From: Toxonevra muliebris | Lineage: Eukaryota; Arthropoda; Insecta; Diptera; Pallopteridae | NCBI GenBank assembly: GCA_963691655.1 | Contig: OY829329.1 | Coordinates: 13,406,708 to 13,470,707 of the forward strand | Direction: 5' to 3' | Length of the DNA: 64,000 nucleotides | Part shown: piece after piece, positions 45,690-57,172 of the stretch | Position numbering within the stretch: position 1 is the first letter of the stretch | How the letters are laid out: each line of letters begins with the position of its first letter | Made by a program: the position numbers and the translations under genes | Notes under the pieces: generated by a model | Database searches by the model: none | The model's input: only the letters and a program-made list of their open reading frames with translations | Told to the model about the DNA's origin: nothing

Positions 45690-47829
45690 TAATCAATCGG
45701 TGATTCCGAAAAAGACTTCTAACTACATTTTTGGATTCGGCATAAAACTGTAGACCCGTCCCTTACATTCGTGGACAAATATAACTCACGTAACATGAAT
45801 GAATATGAAAACCTCGGTTTAGGTTCTTCATTGGCTGCTGTACCATTCGGATTGATTGAACTAGAAATTCTTCGTTTTTACCGACACAAAGACACAAATA
45901 AATGAGAATTACTGTATTTCAAATTATTTCGTAGGATATTAAATTTACAGAGCCAAAAAAAACTCGTATGGGAAGATTATAAGTATAATTTTCTAGACAT
46001 CTCAGAACCCTGATGAGATCTAAGAAAAATCTGTTTACGGAGTTGTGGTCTGCATGAAAATATACTTACTTCAGAAAAGTAATGCATAAGTAATCACAAC
46101 TTTCTTGAAATTGTATTTTTTTTATACAGTGAAATAAAACTAAATAAAAGTTAAATTTTTTATTCAGTTTTTGTATTAACTTTTTGTATGCTTGGAAAAT
46201 AAAGTTAAATTTATTTATTTTGTTTTGAAAAAAGAAACTATTTTTTTGTTTTTTGTAAAACAACAACAAAAAGTACTAACACATGTATGTATGTCGTATG
46301 TACATATATACCTCTAAATGAAAAATTTCACAATGGCAATGAGACGACGAGACATATACAACAACAAAAAGGAAAACAAAATCATATAATGCCATTACCA
46401 CAAACAGCAAATACCGCAAAAACATACCAAGAACAACAGCAACATTTACACATACACACACACACACATATATACATACAAATAGATACAAGTGTAAAAG
46501 AAGAACCTACAAATATATGAGAATGCATACGCATCTGTACATATATTTATGTATGTATGTGTGCGTATGTGTTCGTATGCCTTTGTCAGGCATATTTAAT
46601 TTTGAGGCAACCCTAAACATCTTTCATGAAATTAAGTTACTTGCAAATGTAATTTTGATTGTTTTACATTATACCCAATGTGCACAAGGACGATGACGAG
46701 GACGAGAACGTTGAGTACCAATGAGAGTAGCAGTAACAAAATAGCACAGGGTGTGGTGGGAGTTTCGAGGGTACGCACTTACACAAACACTCAACAATAT
46801 CATGATGGTGGTGGTGGTGATGATGATGATGATGTTGCGATGATGTTGACGATGAAGTATGTCCATAGTAATTTTCAGCAGACATACATTACTCGTTTTA
46901 CCAACCTCCCCTATTTTCACTCAAAAGTTTATCACAATCATCTATAGTATGTAACACACAAAATATCATACAAAAAAAAAAGAAGCAAATACAAATAAAA
47001 AAAAAAAACAGGACACTTTAAGGCGTTAGTTTTACATTGTTGCTGCTTGAAAAGTTTTTCTTCAACTTTCTGTGACTAACCAACAGCTCCACTCATCTGC
47101 TCACTCCTAAAAACGGCAGACGACAGTTAGATAGCAAGTCATGCAGGCAGACAGACACATAGAGATATGGAAGCATATCGACAAATATTCAACAGTAGTT
47201 CCTAGACCCATTCCATTTTTCAGTGCCTATGCAAAGATAAAAAAATTTGTAGTTGGAAAGGTAGAGGAAGCGTTTCACATTGTTTAGCTATTTAATAGCT
47301 TCAACCAGCTCCTTCTCTCAGTCTATTTTTAATTCCAAAAAATAAAAGTTGAAAAAACTATCAGGAACCACAACATGAAATTAAATGAGCTAGCATGAGG
47401 TCTCCCTTGTGCTTCCTTACACTGTTGCATTAGAAATTATTTAGATTGCAAAATTCCAGAAGCAGCGAACGAACGAATAAATATTTCCTTGCATCATCAG
47501 AAGCTGTAAAGCAATGTTGTATATATCTAGTTATTAAGCATTTTTCAGATAACTATTTAGAGAGCTTTTTTTTTTAATTTTAGATATTTAATTTTCAAAA
47601 ATTCAACATTTTAATGGAAAGCAAAATTTGTGGCAGTCCAAAGTTATGGATGTTGTATTTTTAGCTGAAAGAAATTTAAGAAAAATTCCGAATATGTAAA
47701 GGAGTGAAGTTTACAATATTTTGCTATAGTTTCACTAGCGTTTCGCAATCCGATCGAAAAGAAAATTATTAATTTGTATCAATTTATTTCATGCGGAACG
47801 CTTACTTTTTACTTCGATCGGATTAGTAT
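45690..47829. other. Non-coding spacer with microsatellites
   Basis: CA/TA repeats near 46290 and 46450-46475, a GGT/GAT run at 46805-46835 (producing a His run on the minus strand) and A-runs near 46970-47010. No supported gene; the His- and Val-rich short frames are repeat products. Confidence 0.5.
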
Positions 47830-50090
47830 TATAAAGTACTATTGAAGTTAGCTATAACCAGGAGCTTCCCGAATATCTGATCCCCATCAGACCAATCGCC
47901 GTCAAAATCAAGCGTAGCAAGTGAAAATGCTTCAGCCACACTTTACGAAAGACCCTCTCCAAAAATTTTCCCGAAAAATGTTGAAATTGGACGCATAAAG
48001 AAGCAGGAATCCCAGACGCCTCTAAACGACCTGCAAGTGTATAAAAGTTAGCTAAAACCAAGATCGCCCTGAATATCTGGTTCCCGTCAAATCGATTGAA
48101 AATCAAGCTTAGCAAGCGGAAATGTATCAGCCACACTTTGCGTAAGACCCTCTCCAAAATTTTCCGAAAAATGTTGAAATTGGACCCATAAAGAAGCAGG
48201 AATCTCAGACGCCTCTAAGCGACCGATTATCTGGTCCCCGTCAGACCGATTCGCGTCAAAATCAATCGTAACAAGCGGAAATGCATTAGCGCAACTTTGT
48301 GTAAGCCCCTCTCCAAAATTTTAACGAAAAATGTGGAAATTAGACCCAAAAAGAAGCAGGAATCCCAGACGCCTCTAAACGACCTACAAATGTATAAAAG
48401 TTAGCTGTAACCAAGAGCCCCCCGAATATCTGATCCCCGTCAGACCCATCGCCGTCAAAATCAAGCGTAGCAAGTGGAAATGCATCAGACACACTTTGCG
48501 TAAGCCCCTCTCCAAAATTTTCTCGAAAAGTGTTGAAATGAAACTCATAAGGATGCCTCTAAACGACCTAGAAGTGCAAAAATAATCCAAAAATTTGTTG
48601 AAGAAAAACGAAGACAATGACCGTTCCCCTCCCCTTGCGCCAGGAGTGTCTCTAGACAGACCGCTCACAGTCCGAATGAAGCGCAGTAAATGGAAATACA
48701 TCGTTCACACTTTGCGTAAGCTTTCCACTAAAATTTACCGTCAAATGCTGATGTGAAAACCACAAAGAAAACTCGAAACGCCTCGAAACATCTCCAAACG
48801 ACCTATTAGTGTTCAGTTGACTTACAAAATCGTAAATCAGAGATAACTGAAGACGATAGATAATAACCGATCCCATTGACGGAGATTTTTTTCTAGTTCC
48901 TCTCCCTCTTCCCCGCGCCACAAACTAAAGGACAAAAGGAGAAGTGCAGTGTAAAAACTAGTTATAATAAAGAGCCCTTGGGCAGATCTATCCCCTTCCA
49001 GATCAAGCGCAGTAAATGGAAATAGATCAGTCATAGCTTGAGTTAGCTTCTCACTGAAATTTGTCGCTAAGTGCTGAAGTGGAACCCACAAGGAAGCAAG
49101 CCTTTCCTAAAATATCTATAACTATTCAATGGATCTATAAATCCGAGAATTAGTAAAATGTTAGAACTCACAATGCCTAACAATCCATCTCAATGAAGAA
49201 GAAGATTTTCTTGAAATTTTTCCCCATCTCACTGGCGCCAAGAACTAAGACCAAAGAGAGAGAAAGATGTAGTATAAAAGTTGAACATAAAAAAGAGCTC
49301 CTGCTAAGATCCATCACCACCAAATGAAAATGGATTGGCCACCCCTTAGATAAGCCTCTCGCCGAAATTTATAGTAGAACCCTCAAGAAGTCCAGAATAG
49401 CGGATGACCCTAAACGATCTAGAATTGTAGAAAGACCTGACGATGGATAACGATCCATCCCAATGAAGCAGATTTTTGAGTATTCCTTTTTTCCCACGCA
49501 CCAGGAGCTAAACGATAAAGGCCAATTAAAAAATGAGCCCCGACGATCTCTAGACAGATTGATCACTGGAACGGCTACTCCCTACATAAGCCTACTGTCA
49601 AAATTTGCTGCGAAGCGATGAAATGAAAGTGATCAAAACGAGGAAAACGCGGACGCCGTTAAACGATCAATAAGTGTGGAAAGAACTGATGATGGCTAAC
49701 GGCCGGTCTAAAAGAAAAAGATTTCATTTTGGGTATTTCCATCTTTCCCCCTCGCCAAAAGCTAAAACAAGAACAGAGAGATGTAGTATAAAAGTTAAGT
49801 CCCGAGGAACTTTCACAGTCTAGATCAAGTGTCGCAAATGAAAAGTAATCGACCACTCTTTAGATAAGGTTCTAACCGAAATTTGTCGAGAAGCGATGAA
49901 ATGAAATCCATCAGAAAAAAGGAGGTTCAAATGACCTAGAAACCAGAGATAACTGAAGACGAGGGCTAACTATCAATTTCGATGAAGAAGTTTTTTTGAG
50001 CTCTAGCCTTCGCTTCCTTTGCGCCTACTCTTCCCCACACTGTAAGCTAGAGAACAAAGAGGTCGACCGTACGCTCTTGAAAGAAGGCAT
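47830..50090 (+). repeat. Diverging tandem array of ~160-320 bp units
   Basis: The anchor phrase AGCAAGTGGAAATGCATCAG and variants falls near 47918, 48112, 48269, 48469, 48684, 49009, 49321, about 49560 and 49830. Each is followed by CACACTTTGCGTAAGCC, CTCTCCAAAATTTTC, CGAAAAATGTTGAAATTGGA and a GAAGCAGGAATCCCAGACGC-like stretch. The first four units are well conserved; later ones are longer and more diverged. On the minus strand it gives several partly repeated open frames of about 80-105 codons (rich in Leu, Phe, Arg), which I take as repeat artefacts. Confidence 0.85.
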
Positions 50091-51324
50091 CAAATGACTT
50101 GTGTAGAAGCTTTTATTATCGAGGAGAAAATCATTGAAGGCGCCTTAAGTCCGTGTGGGACTTTCATGCAGTAAAACCATCTTGGCGAATACCGCTCCTG
50201 GAACCACCGTAGCTACGTAGTTCGTTATTTTTTGCCAGTCTGAAACCGGCCAGTCCTTGCTTGTTTCTCTGCCGCTACCGTTCTTACTTATTATCTGTAG
50301 TTGTCGTTTTGCTCTCTCTGGTTTTTTCTTTCTCACAATTTACGCTGCTGCCCTGTATCCCTCAAACCACTGCTATTTCTCAACGGCATCAAATAATCTG
50401 TCGGCTTATTTATAGGTCAGATTGACCTATAGATAGGCCGGAAAGATTTGGATCAATCGTTTTCTCTCCAATTGCAAGTTTACCTACGAAATCACTGTTT
50501 TTTTTTATATCGCATCGCTAATTAAAACCTTCAATTGTTTTTTAACTATAGACATATTTACATTTTCAATAATACTCGCAATTTTGAACTATGAACCCAG
50601 CAAATATGTATGTTTGTATATATATTCGAGCAAGCATTTTAAGCCTCATAACTAAATAGCATTTATCATCAAAGGCTTAAAATTGATAAATAAATAAAAT
50701 TCATTTTCAACGCATACATGTAAAGATATGTATGTATTTATGTGTTTGTGTGCACCTAAAATCTGACCCAATTCACAAATTACGAGCTTATTTCGCAATA
50801 CCGACTATACAAAATGCTAACGGCACTCAGGCCAGCATAAATTTCAAACAACTTTCGGCCACATAATCTTTCACCGCATCGGCCCGCGTTCAGCGTACAT
50901 TTCATCATCATCATCAACCATTTTCAGCAGCATCAATTTTCAATCAAACATTTTGCAATTTCTGAGTAGTGAAAATCTTTATCGCAAATAGTAAAGGCCA
51001 GAAAATTACTGAAACAACAAACCTCAATTTGTTCGAATTATTTCCAACCAAAATATTGTTAATTCGAAATGATTGAATGGAAATACTTAACATTGATGCG
51101 ATTGCAATAGCAGTAGCAGTAGCAGCAGCAGCAACAGACAGCAACAACAAACAACTGTAAATGGTGGATGAAAGAGCAAGCAGCCGTAGAAATGTTCATT
51201 CAGGATGATGGTGATGAATACACTTGGAAAGAACTCATCTATACTTATATGAAGTAATATTTTTTAATCTTAATTAAGTATCAAAATTTTGAAGCTGACA
51301 GACACATAGCAGCCAAAAATGATC
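50091..51324. other. Non-coding spacer
   Basis: Mixed sequence with a GCA-type run at 51110-51140. No supported gene. Confidence 0.45.
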
Positions 51325-51326
51325 AG

Positions 51327-52461
51327 TCAGATCTGATGAATGAAATCCGAAAAAATGTCGCAAGAATCGTGACTGAATGAAGATGATAGGATTTAGCTTG
51401 GATCCTGATATTACAGGAAGTGCTTTATTATGAAAACATTTCCTTTTGCCATTCTCACAGCTGTGACGATTTAAAGAAGAAAGAAACTCCCGAATGCTTC
51501 CTCAGAATCCCATCCTACGCTGTTGATCCCTTACTTAGTTTCCAATTCCCTCAAGAAAGTAAATTTCAGCGAGGTTTTCTCAGAAAAAATGATCCCGCAA
51601 TCTCTGCCAACTACCGGGGATAAACCTTCTCAATATCGCACATAAGGTTTTATCAAGAGTACTGTGTGAAAGACTGAAGCCCATTGTCAGCGAGCTGCTT
51701 GGTACCTTATCAGTGTGGGTTTAGGCCTGATAAATCAACCATCGACCAGATATTCAGAGAACGCCAAATTTTGGAAAAGACCCGAGAAAAACAACGCGAC
51801 ACCCACCATCTATTCGTCGATAATAAAGTCGCTTCGACAACTCGATTAAGGATCATTTGTACGCCGAAATGTTTGGTTTTGGTATCTCTAAGCAAAGCTT
51901 ATTCGACTTAGCAGAATGACACTGGCCGACACCATCAGCGCAGTGAATCAAAACATTAGATCGGGACAGACCTTTCCGCGCCGTTTCAAACTTAAAGAGG
52001 TTTCAGACAAGGTGATTTCCTATCGTGCGACCTTATGTGGGAGAAAATAATTCGAGCTGCGATCAGTCAGTGCGGCATTCTCCACCTCGGAAAGAAAGTC
52101 TCATCCAATAGATCTAGTGGTGAATGAGGGCAAGACGAAATACCTTGTGCTAACAAGCAAGGAGTCACGGCGTCTTGAGCAAAATATCACTGTTGACAAT
52201 TGTGCTTTTGAATTCGTCAAGGATTTCGTCTACTTAAAACTCAGCTTAAACAACAACAATGATATCAGCCTTGAGATCAAGCGGAGTTTAACTCTTTCCA
52301 ACAGATGTTACTACGGGCTCAGTAGGCAATTGGCAGGCAACAATAATGCTTCATAAATCTCTACAACCTAATGAACGGCGGTGAGACGTCGCTCGTTTCT
52401 ATCACACTCATTCAGTCAGGATTTTAGCGACATATTTTCGGATTTTATTCATCAGATCTGA
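51327..52461. repeat. 63-bp inverted repeat pair around LINE C's RT
   Basis: The arm at 51327-51389 (begins TCAGATCTGATGAATGAAAT) and the one at 52399-52461 are inverted copies with about eight differences in 63 bases. They bracket the central part of the RT remnant, while the RT's 3' part (from about 52490) lies outside. They look like two copies of one short repetitive element inserted in opposite directions. Confidence 0.8.
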
Positions 52462-52770
52462 TGTTTTGATCGAATATCTTTGGGATGGAAGGTGTTCTAT
52501 CCATCTATATGTATAAGTTGACAATCAATAATGAGAGGATATTAGGTGCGTTCGAGAGAAAAATAGTCCGCAAAATCTATGGTTCAATAAAAGTGGATGA
52601 GGTGTTACCAATAAGATGGAATCACAAGCTTTATGAACTGTTTGTCGATATAAAAATCCAGAGCCTTCTCAAAATATCTCTGAGTGTACCAAAGAATTCA
52701 ATGTTTAAATGCACGAGCACGAGTATAAAATATTCAATCCATGAACGGTTGAATGATTAAGATGAGCTAT
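51440..52770 (+). pseudogene. LINE C, best-preserved RT remnant
   Basis: In shifting plus frames the conserved order of an insect LINE is visible: NYRG (51610), IAHKVLSRVLCERL-like sequence, YQCGFRPDKSTIDQIF near 51700, RQILEKTREKQ, DTHHLFVD, then EKIIRAA near 52045. It continues with VNEGKTKYLVLTSKES (52117-52165), NCAFEFVKDFVYL, NDISLEIKRSLTLSNRCYYG, and after an insertion GAFERKIVRKIYG and RWNHKLYELF near 52540-52650. The YADD segment between EKIIRAA and VNE is deleted, so the polymerase cannot be active. Same family as LINE A. Confidence 0.88.
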
Positions 52771-54439
52771 TGAGCACTGAACTGCTGATCTGTTGTTGAG
52801 CGAACGTGATTCTGTGTTAAAAAAAAAAATAAAAATTAACAAAATTAAAAATACTGGCAACATATGTTCGCAATGCAATGCGCTCGCTGGCATTGGCGAT
52901 ACAATTGAAATTGCTTGTTATTGTTGCTGCTATTATATTTTTCCCTTTTTGTTTTATACATATACATATATTTACATGAATACGCAGCAAACGAATTGGC
53001 TGCAGCTTGTGGTGAAATGGGATGAGCTTATGTGAGGGACGCCCGCATTCATTTTGAAGCTGCAGTGGCAATAGCAAACGTTGCTGTTTTATTGGTGGCG
53101 TTGGCGGCAGCAGCTGTTGCTCTCATGTGAAACCTCAAAAAAATTCAATAGATTTCGAGGAGAGTAAAATAATAAAAATGGGAAAGAAGTGAGATGGTAT
53201 TCGAAATTTTCAGATTGTTTACAGAAAATAATGCGATTACAAAATACAAAAAAAAAAAAAAATCGTTTTGCGTTTATAACGTCAATGGCGTCGGTGCCAA
53301 TTTACAACAATCAGCAAGTAGCAAGCAGCAACATTGATTCTACTATTGATACTGTTGCACCTCTCCCCCGAAAAAATAAATGCATCATCGTCATTTTTCA
53401 TTGGCAAACATTTAAATTCAACGCAACGCAAACATAAATTGAAAAAAAAAAAAAAAAGATTTTACTGGAAAATCTCATTAAATGTGACCCCAATTGCAGC
53501 AGAAACAGCAGTACAAACAGCAGCAATGCGTGTTTGAGCATAAACGTGCGCATTTAAATGTTTCATAATCGCATTCAGTAGCTAGCTAGTCCGGTAAACC
53601 AAAAAATAAAAAAAAACAAAAATCCCAATAACAACAACAACATTCCATGAACTCAACTACGCCCCTGCACTTTACTCACTCACTTCCCGCCTTCTCAAAA
53701 CAGTTTAACGTTTGTTTTTGATCCTAACCTAAGCGTGCATATGAATGCTTGAGTAGGCAAGCGGGAATTGGAGGAAGCTGTGGTCTCCACTTTCCCCTGC
53801 CCCACTACCCAACCTCACCGATTTTCTGTTTATTTCGTTTCGGCGCTTGTGGTATTTTTTATTTGTTTATTGTTGTTTTTGTGGTCATGTGCGATTTTGG
53901 GGTTTTCCGCGCCCTAATTCACTTTGTATCACGGGCATCATTGCATTCTCTACTTAGCATTATATGGTGTTGTAGTTGTTGTTGTTGTTGTTGATTTTTT
54001 ATTGATGTATTTCTCTGGCGCTGACAGTTCACCAAACCAGCTATAGCTTTGTAAAAGCGCACGAATGGAAGGGCAGTGTACGAATGCCAAGAAGGGAAGG
54101 ACATGGTGATGTAGTAGCAAAGGCGGAAGGACGGCTGTGGCTCAGTTATTATACGCTTAATTTATTATTAAATAAATGTTATTTCTGCACTTGAATTTTT
54201 TTTATTTTTTTTTTTTTTTCTTGCGTATGTACATGTGCACTTTACTCTTCAATATAAATTAACTTAATTAATTTGAAAACTTTTCATTTAAATGAGTTAA
54301 ATATAAGTGCCAAACTTAAAAATTTTACATAAATGCAAAGTTAAAAGAGTTCGCAGTTCAAAGGTCAGAGTCTAAGGTTATGTCGGAATTGTTTAGAAAT
54401 TCAAAAAAAAAAACACAAAGAAAATATGAATCTCGTAAA
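52771..54439. other. Non-coding spacer
   Basis: A-runs near 52820, 53250 and 53440, GTT repeats at 53970-53992 and CAG/CAA tracts near 53505-53530. No supported gene. Confidence 0.45.
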
Positions 54440-54715
54440 ATTAACGAAAGGTACAGGAAAAGTATGTAGCAGGATGCGAAGGAAACTCTAGAGCATCTTC
54501 TTTGTTCCTGTCCCCCGCTCGCTAGGACTCGATTAATGTACTTAGGAGCTCCACAATTTGAAGGTCTGAACGAGGTCGATAACTGGGGGTGAACTGTCTT
54601 CTAAAGTTTACTAACCATGCCTGCATCTTAAATGGCGTGTACATTCGCTAGATATACACTCGCTAAATAATTCCTATAGAACTCCTATTTGGTATCACTA
54701 AGGACCTAAAGGTCT
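54440..54715 (+). pseudogene. LINE D, C-terminal fragment of an RNase H LINE
   Basis: From 54482 the frame reads ETLEHLLCSCPPLARTRLM, then YLGAPQF, LNEVDNWG and stop at 54590-54592. In another frame LLKFTNHACILK follows. This is the C-terminal E.EHLLC.CP.L...RL..LG segment of RNase H-bearing LINEs, as in LINE B. The 3' UTR contains GGTATCACTAAGGACC and runs into the pentanucleotide tail. The 5' part is missing, the usual result of 5'-truncated insertion. Confidence 0.85.
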
Positions 54716-54893
54716 ATGCGTACTACCTAACCCAACCTAGCCTAACCTAATCTAATCTAACCTAATCCATTCTAATCTAATCTAATCTAATCTAACCTAA
54801 TCTAATCTAATCTAATCTAATCTAATCTAATTTAATCTAATCTAATCTAATCTAATCTAACCTAACCTAACCCAACTTAACCTAACCTTAACT
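54716..54893 (+). repeat. (TCTAA/CCTAA)n pentanucleotide tail, ~178 bp
   Basis: About 35 units, TCTAA in the middle and CCTAA-type at both ends (ACCTAACCCAACC at the start, CCTAACCTAACCCAAC at the end). It directly follows the LINE D 3' UTR, so it is an expanded retrotransposon tail. Its unit is the complement of the insect telomere repeat TTAGG (CCTAA) or one base away, but nothing else indicates a telomere. Confidence 0.95.
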
Positions 54894-54984
54894 TCAACAT
54901 GATGAGATTGACTTTTCAGCAGAGAAGCCTGTCAGTTCTTAAGAAGAAGCTCGAATTTTGGCGAACTACACTCTATAACTTTCA

Positions 54985-55200
54985 AAACAATTTCACAACT
55001 ACTTACTTAGTAAGAACTACAACCAATGATCGGTCTTGGCTGCCTCAGTGAAGTTTCGCCAGTCGCCTTGTCTTTGATGAGGTCAAGTGCAGTCAAGTCC
55101 GTTTGAAAGACCAAGCACAAGGCGTTCCACCACCCAGTCTCGAATAAAACACCTTCCTAGCCCTTTCTTCCAATCGCTTAGCATGTCTTAGCTAGCGAAG
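54985..55200 (-). mobile_element. LINE 3' end, minus strand, with TACTTACT-like tail
   Basis: On minus, GCGACTGGCGAAACTTCACT then GAGGCAGCC reads D-W-R-N-F-T-E-A-A-K-T-D-H-W-L-stop, the C-terminus of the LINE A/C family. After the stop comes an AAGTAAGTAGT tail. Same family end as at 29.3, 42.0 and 55.5 kb. Confidence 0.8.
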
Positions 55201-55496
55201 TCGCTAGATTTTCACTCCAATTACCAGTTGCCCTATCTATTTCAATTTCTATACCCACACAGACATGGTGTCCCCGAGGAAACTTGAGGGCCCTTAAAGA
55301 AGACAAAGTATTCATATTTGTGAGATCAGCACCAAATGGAGAGAAAACTTCAGTGAAGACACCCTGACATATTCGGTTTAAGGGTTTACTGATATCAATT
55401 GTAGCGTCTAATTTAGAGTAGACGGTCTCAAGTTATAGTGACTCTGATCACTGACACTTCGGCAGCAAGCATGTCTCGGTTTTGGATTTGCAGAAC

Positions 55497-55640
55497 TGTA
55501 CTTACTTACTTCGTTGGCACTACAACTAATGATCGGTGACTTGAGTGTGGATAACGCAAGGCAAAGTCTGTGAAAGTCTTAACAACGGGTAAATTTATAT
55601 TCTCGTGAAGCCTCCTGGATAGTAACCCAACACAGGTTTC
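55497..55640 (-). mobile_element. Second LINE 3' end, minus strand, with AAGT tail
   Basis: On minus, ACCGATCATTAGTTGTAG then TGCCAACGAAGTAAGTAAG is a diverged copy of the same 3' end, with a stop replacing the Trp codon and a (AAGT)n tail. Only the very end is recognisable. Confidence 0.6.
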
Positions 55641-56949
55641 CCTTAAACTAGCATCAAAGATTGGATGTTAAATTTAGGGGTGCTAATACAAGATACAAGA
55701 AAGTCTTTAACAGTTTTAACAACGAGTGAATTTATATTCGATCCATGTGCTCCTCTATCTAAAGTCTACAAACAACCTTCTCGTGATGGCCCTTGAATCT
55801 GACACCAGCCAGAGGGCGAACTAACGTTCGCGGCGGGTTTTACTTGACCTTGAATCAATGGTTGTGCTTTAAGATTGGAGTTTACCACGTTAAAAAGCAT
55901 TCAAATGAATCGTCAAAAGAAGTGTCTGTAGAAATCAACAGCAGAGAAAGAAAATAAGAAGACGAGTAGAGTGGAACCTCAATTATGTTTCTAACTTCCA
56001 GAAGTTCATATTTCCAGTGACGTTTTATAAATCAATGATGAATGAGAACAAATCTATTTTGTATATGTATATTAAGAAATCTTTTAGACGCCCAAATGTC
56101 AGTTCTTTAATCCTGGCTGAAATTTACACCAAAGATCGTGCAGCGGAAATTATTACTTCGAAACAGCTCCTGGTTCTCAATGTGCCGGCAACATGACGGG
56201 CTTTAGATTATAATCCAGTTAGATCAAAATTTAAGTGTGTGTCGTCGTAAACTGAACTCAATCCGACGACAACCCATCAAGGCTTGCGAGGTTTCTGAAC
56301 AAAGGGATGTAGTGAGAAATGAAAAAGTTGATAAACTAGATAGTGATTTAGAAGTGCAGCTTACAGACTAAAATATTCGCTACTCAATCAGCACCCTGAA
56401 GAATAAATCAAAAGAACAACGCTCTCATTCGTGAAAAACCTAGGTTCTTGCAAGAACTGAGAGATATCAGCAGTAATACCGCTCTCGTAGACTCGCCGAG
56501 GTAATGGGATACTAGGCTTCTTAATATTATTGCTATTGACAGCAAACAACTGCTCTAGCTTAACCTATCCTAAGTCCAATGTAATCGTTATTGGACCATC
56601 GATTTTGTAAAGTATCTCTCTCTCTCTCATGGTTGGTCGTCGTTGCCTTTGTACCAGCGCCTTAGACTAGAGCTTGAAAAATGGAGGACTTATAAAGTAT
56701 AAGTAATTTATTTAAGGAGTGCCCGTGGCATCGTCTGTTGGCAATAGTTATTCGAAGCCTAAGTAAAATTCCAATGAAAAGATTTTTTAAAGCGGTGAGT
56801 TTTAAACCAGACGTACAACTGTTGACTAAAGATCAAGAAGAATACGCCGAACACAGGTTCGTGCTCTGGCAGACCATTAAATTATGCCGTAAAATTACTT
56901 ATTTTTTTCAATGGGACTGGCGATTTTGCATGTATTCTACAGTTAGTCA
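55641..56949. other. Non-coding spacer, possibly more LINE debris
   Basis: The composition is like that of the LINE fragments but I cannot place it. It contains a CT run at about 56618-56630 and no gene that I can support. Confidence 0.35.
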
Positions 56950-57172
56950 GAGCCGCTGAGCTTGAATCTGAAGTCAGTTTTGCTCCATCACATCAGAAAT
57001 CGAATTAAGGACTGTGTCCCGCTGAGCTCAAATCTGAATCCGTTTTGCTCTATCACGTTAGGTTTTCAAGTTAATGGTACATGAAAAGTAAGAAACTCGA
57101 TTTCGTGAGGTTATTTCTCCGAAAATGATCGGGATTGAGTAAAACGGATTTCAGATTCGAGCTCAGCGGCTC
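56950..57172. mobile_element. 223-bp MITE-like element with GAGCCGCTGAGCT ends
   Basis: The ends at 56950-56985 and about 57138-57172 are inverted copies of GAGCCGCTGAGCTTGAATCT plus GAA..C.GTTTTGCT with few mismatches. A third, direct copy (CCGCTGAGCTCAAATCTGAA) lies inside at about 57020, suggesting an internal duplication. No coding sequence; target duplication not found. Confidence 0.8.

Noticed and set aside
46664..46920. His-rich minus-strand ORF as a metal-binding protein
   Set aside because: The His run comes from a GGT/GAT microsatellite; the rest has no domain.
54716..54893. Telomere or telomere-derived array
   Set aside because: The array directly continues a LINE 3' UTR and most units are TCTAA rather than CCTAA; a retrotransposon tail explains it.
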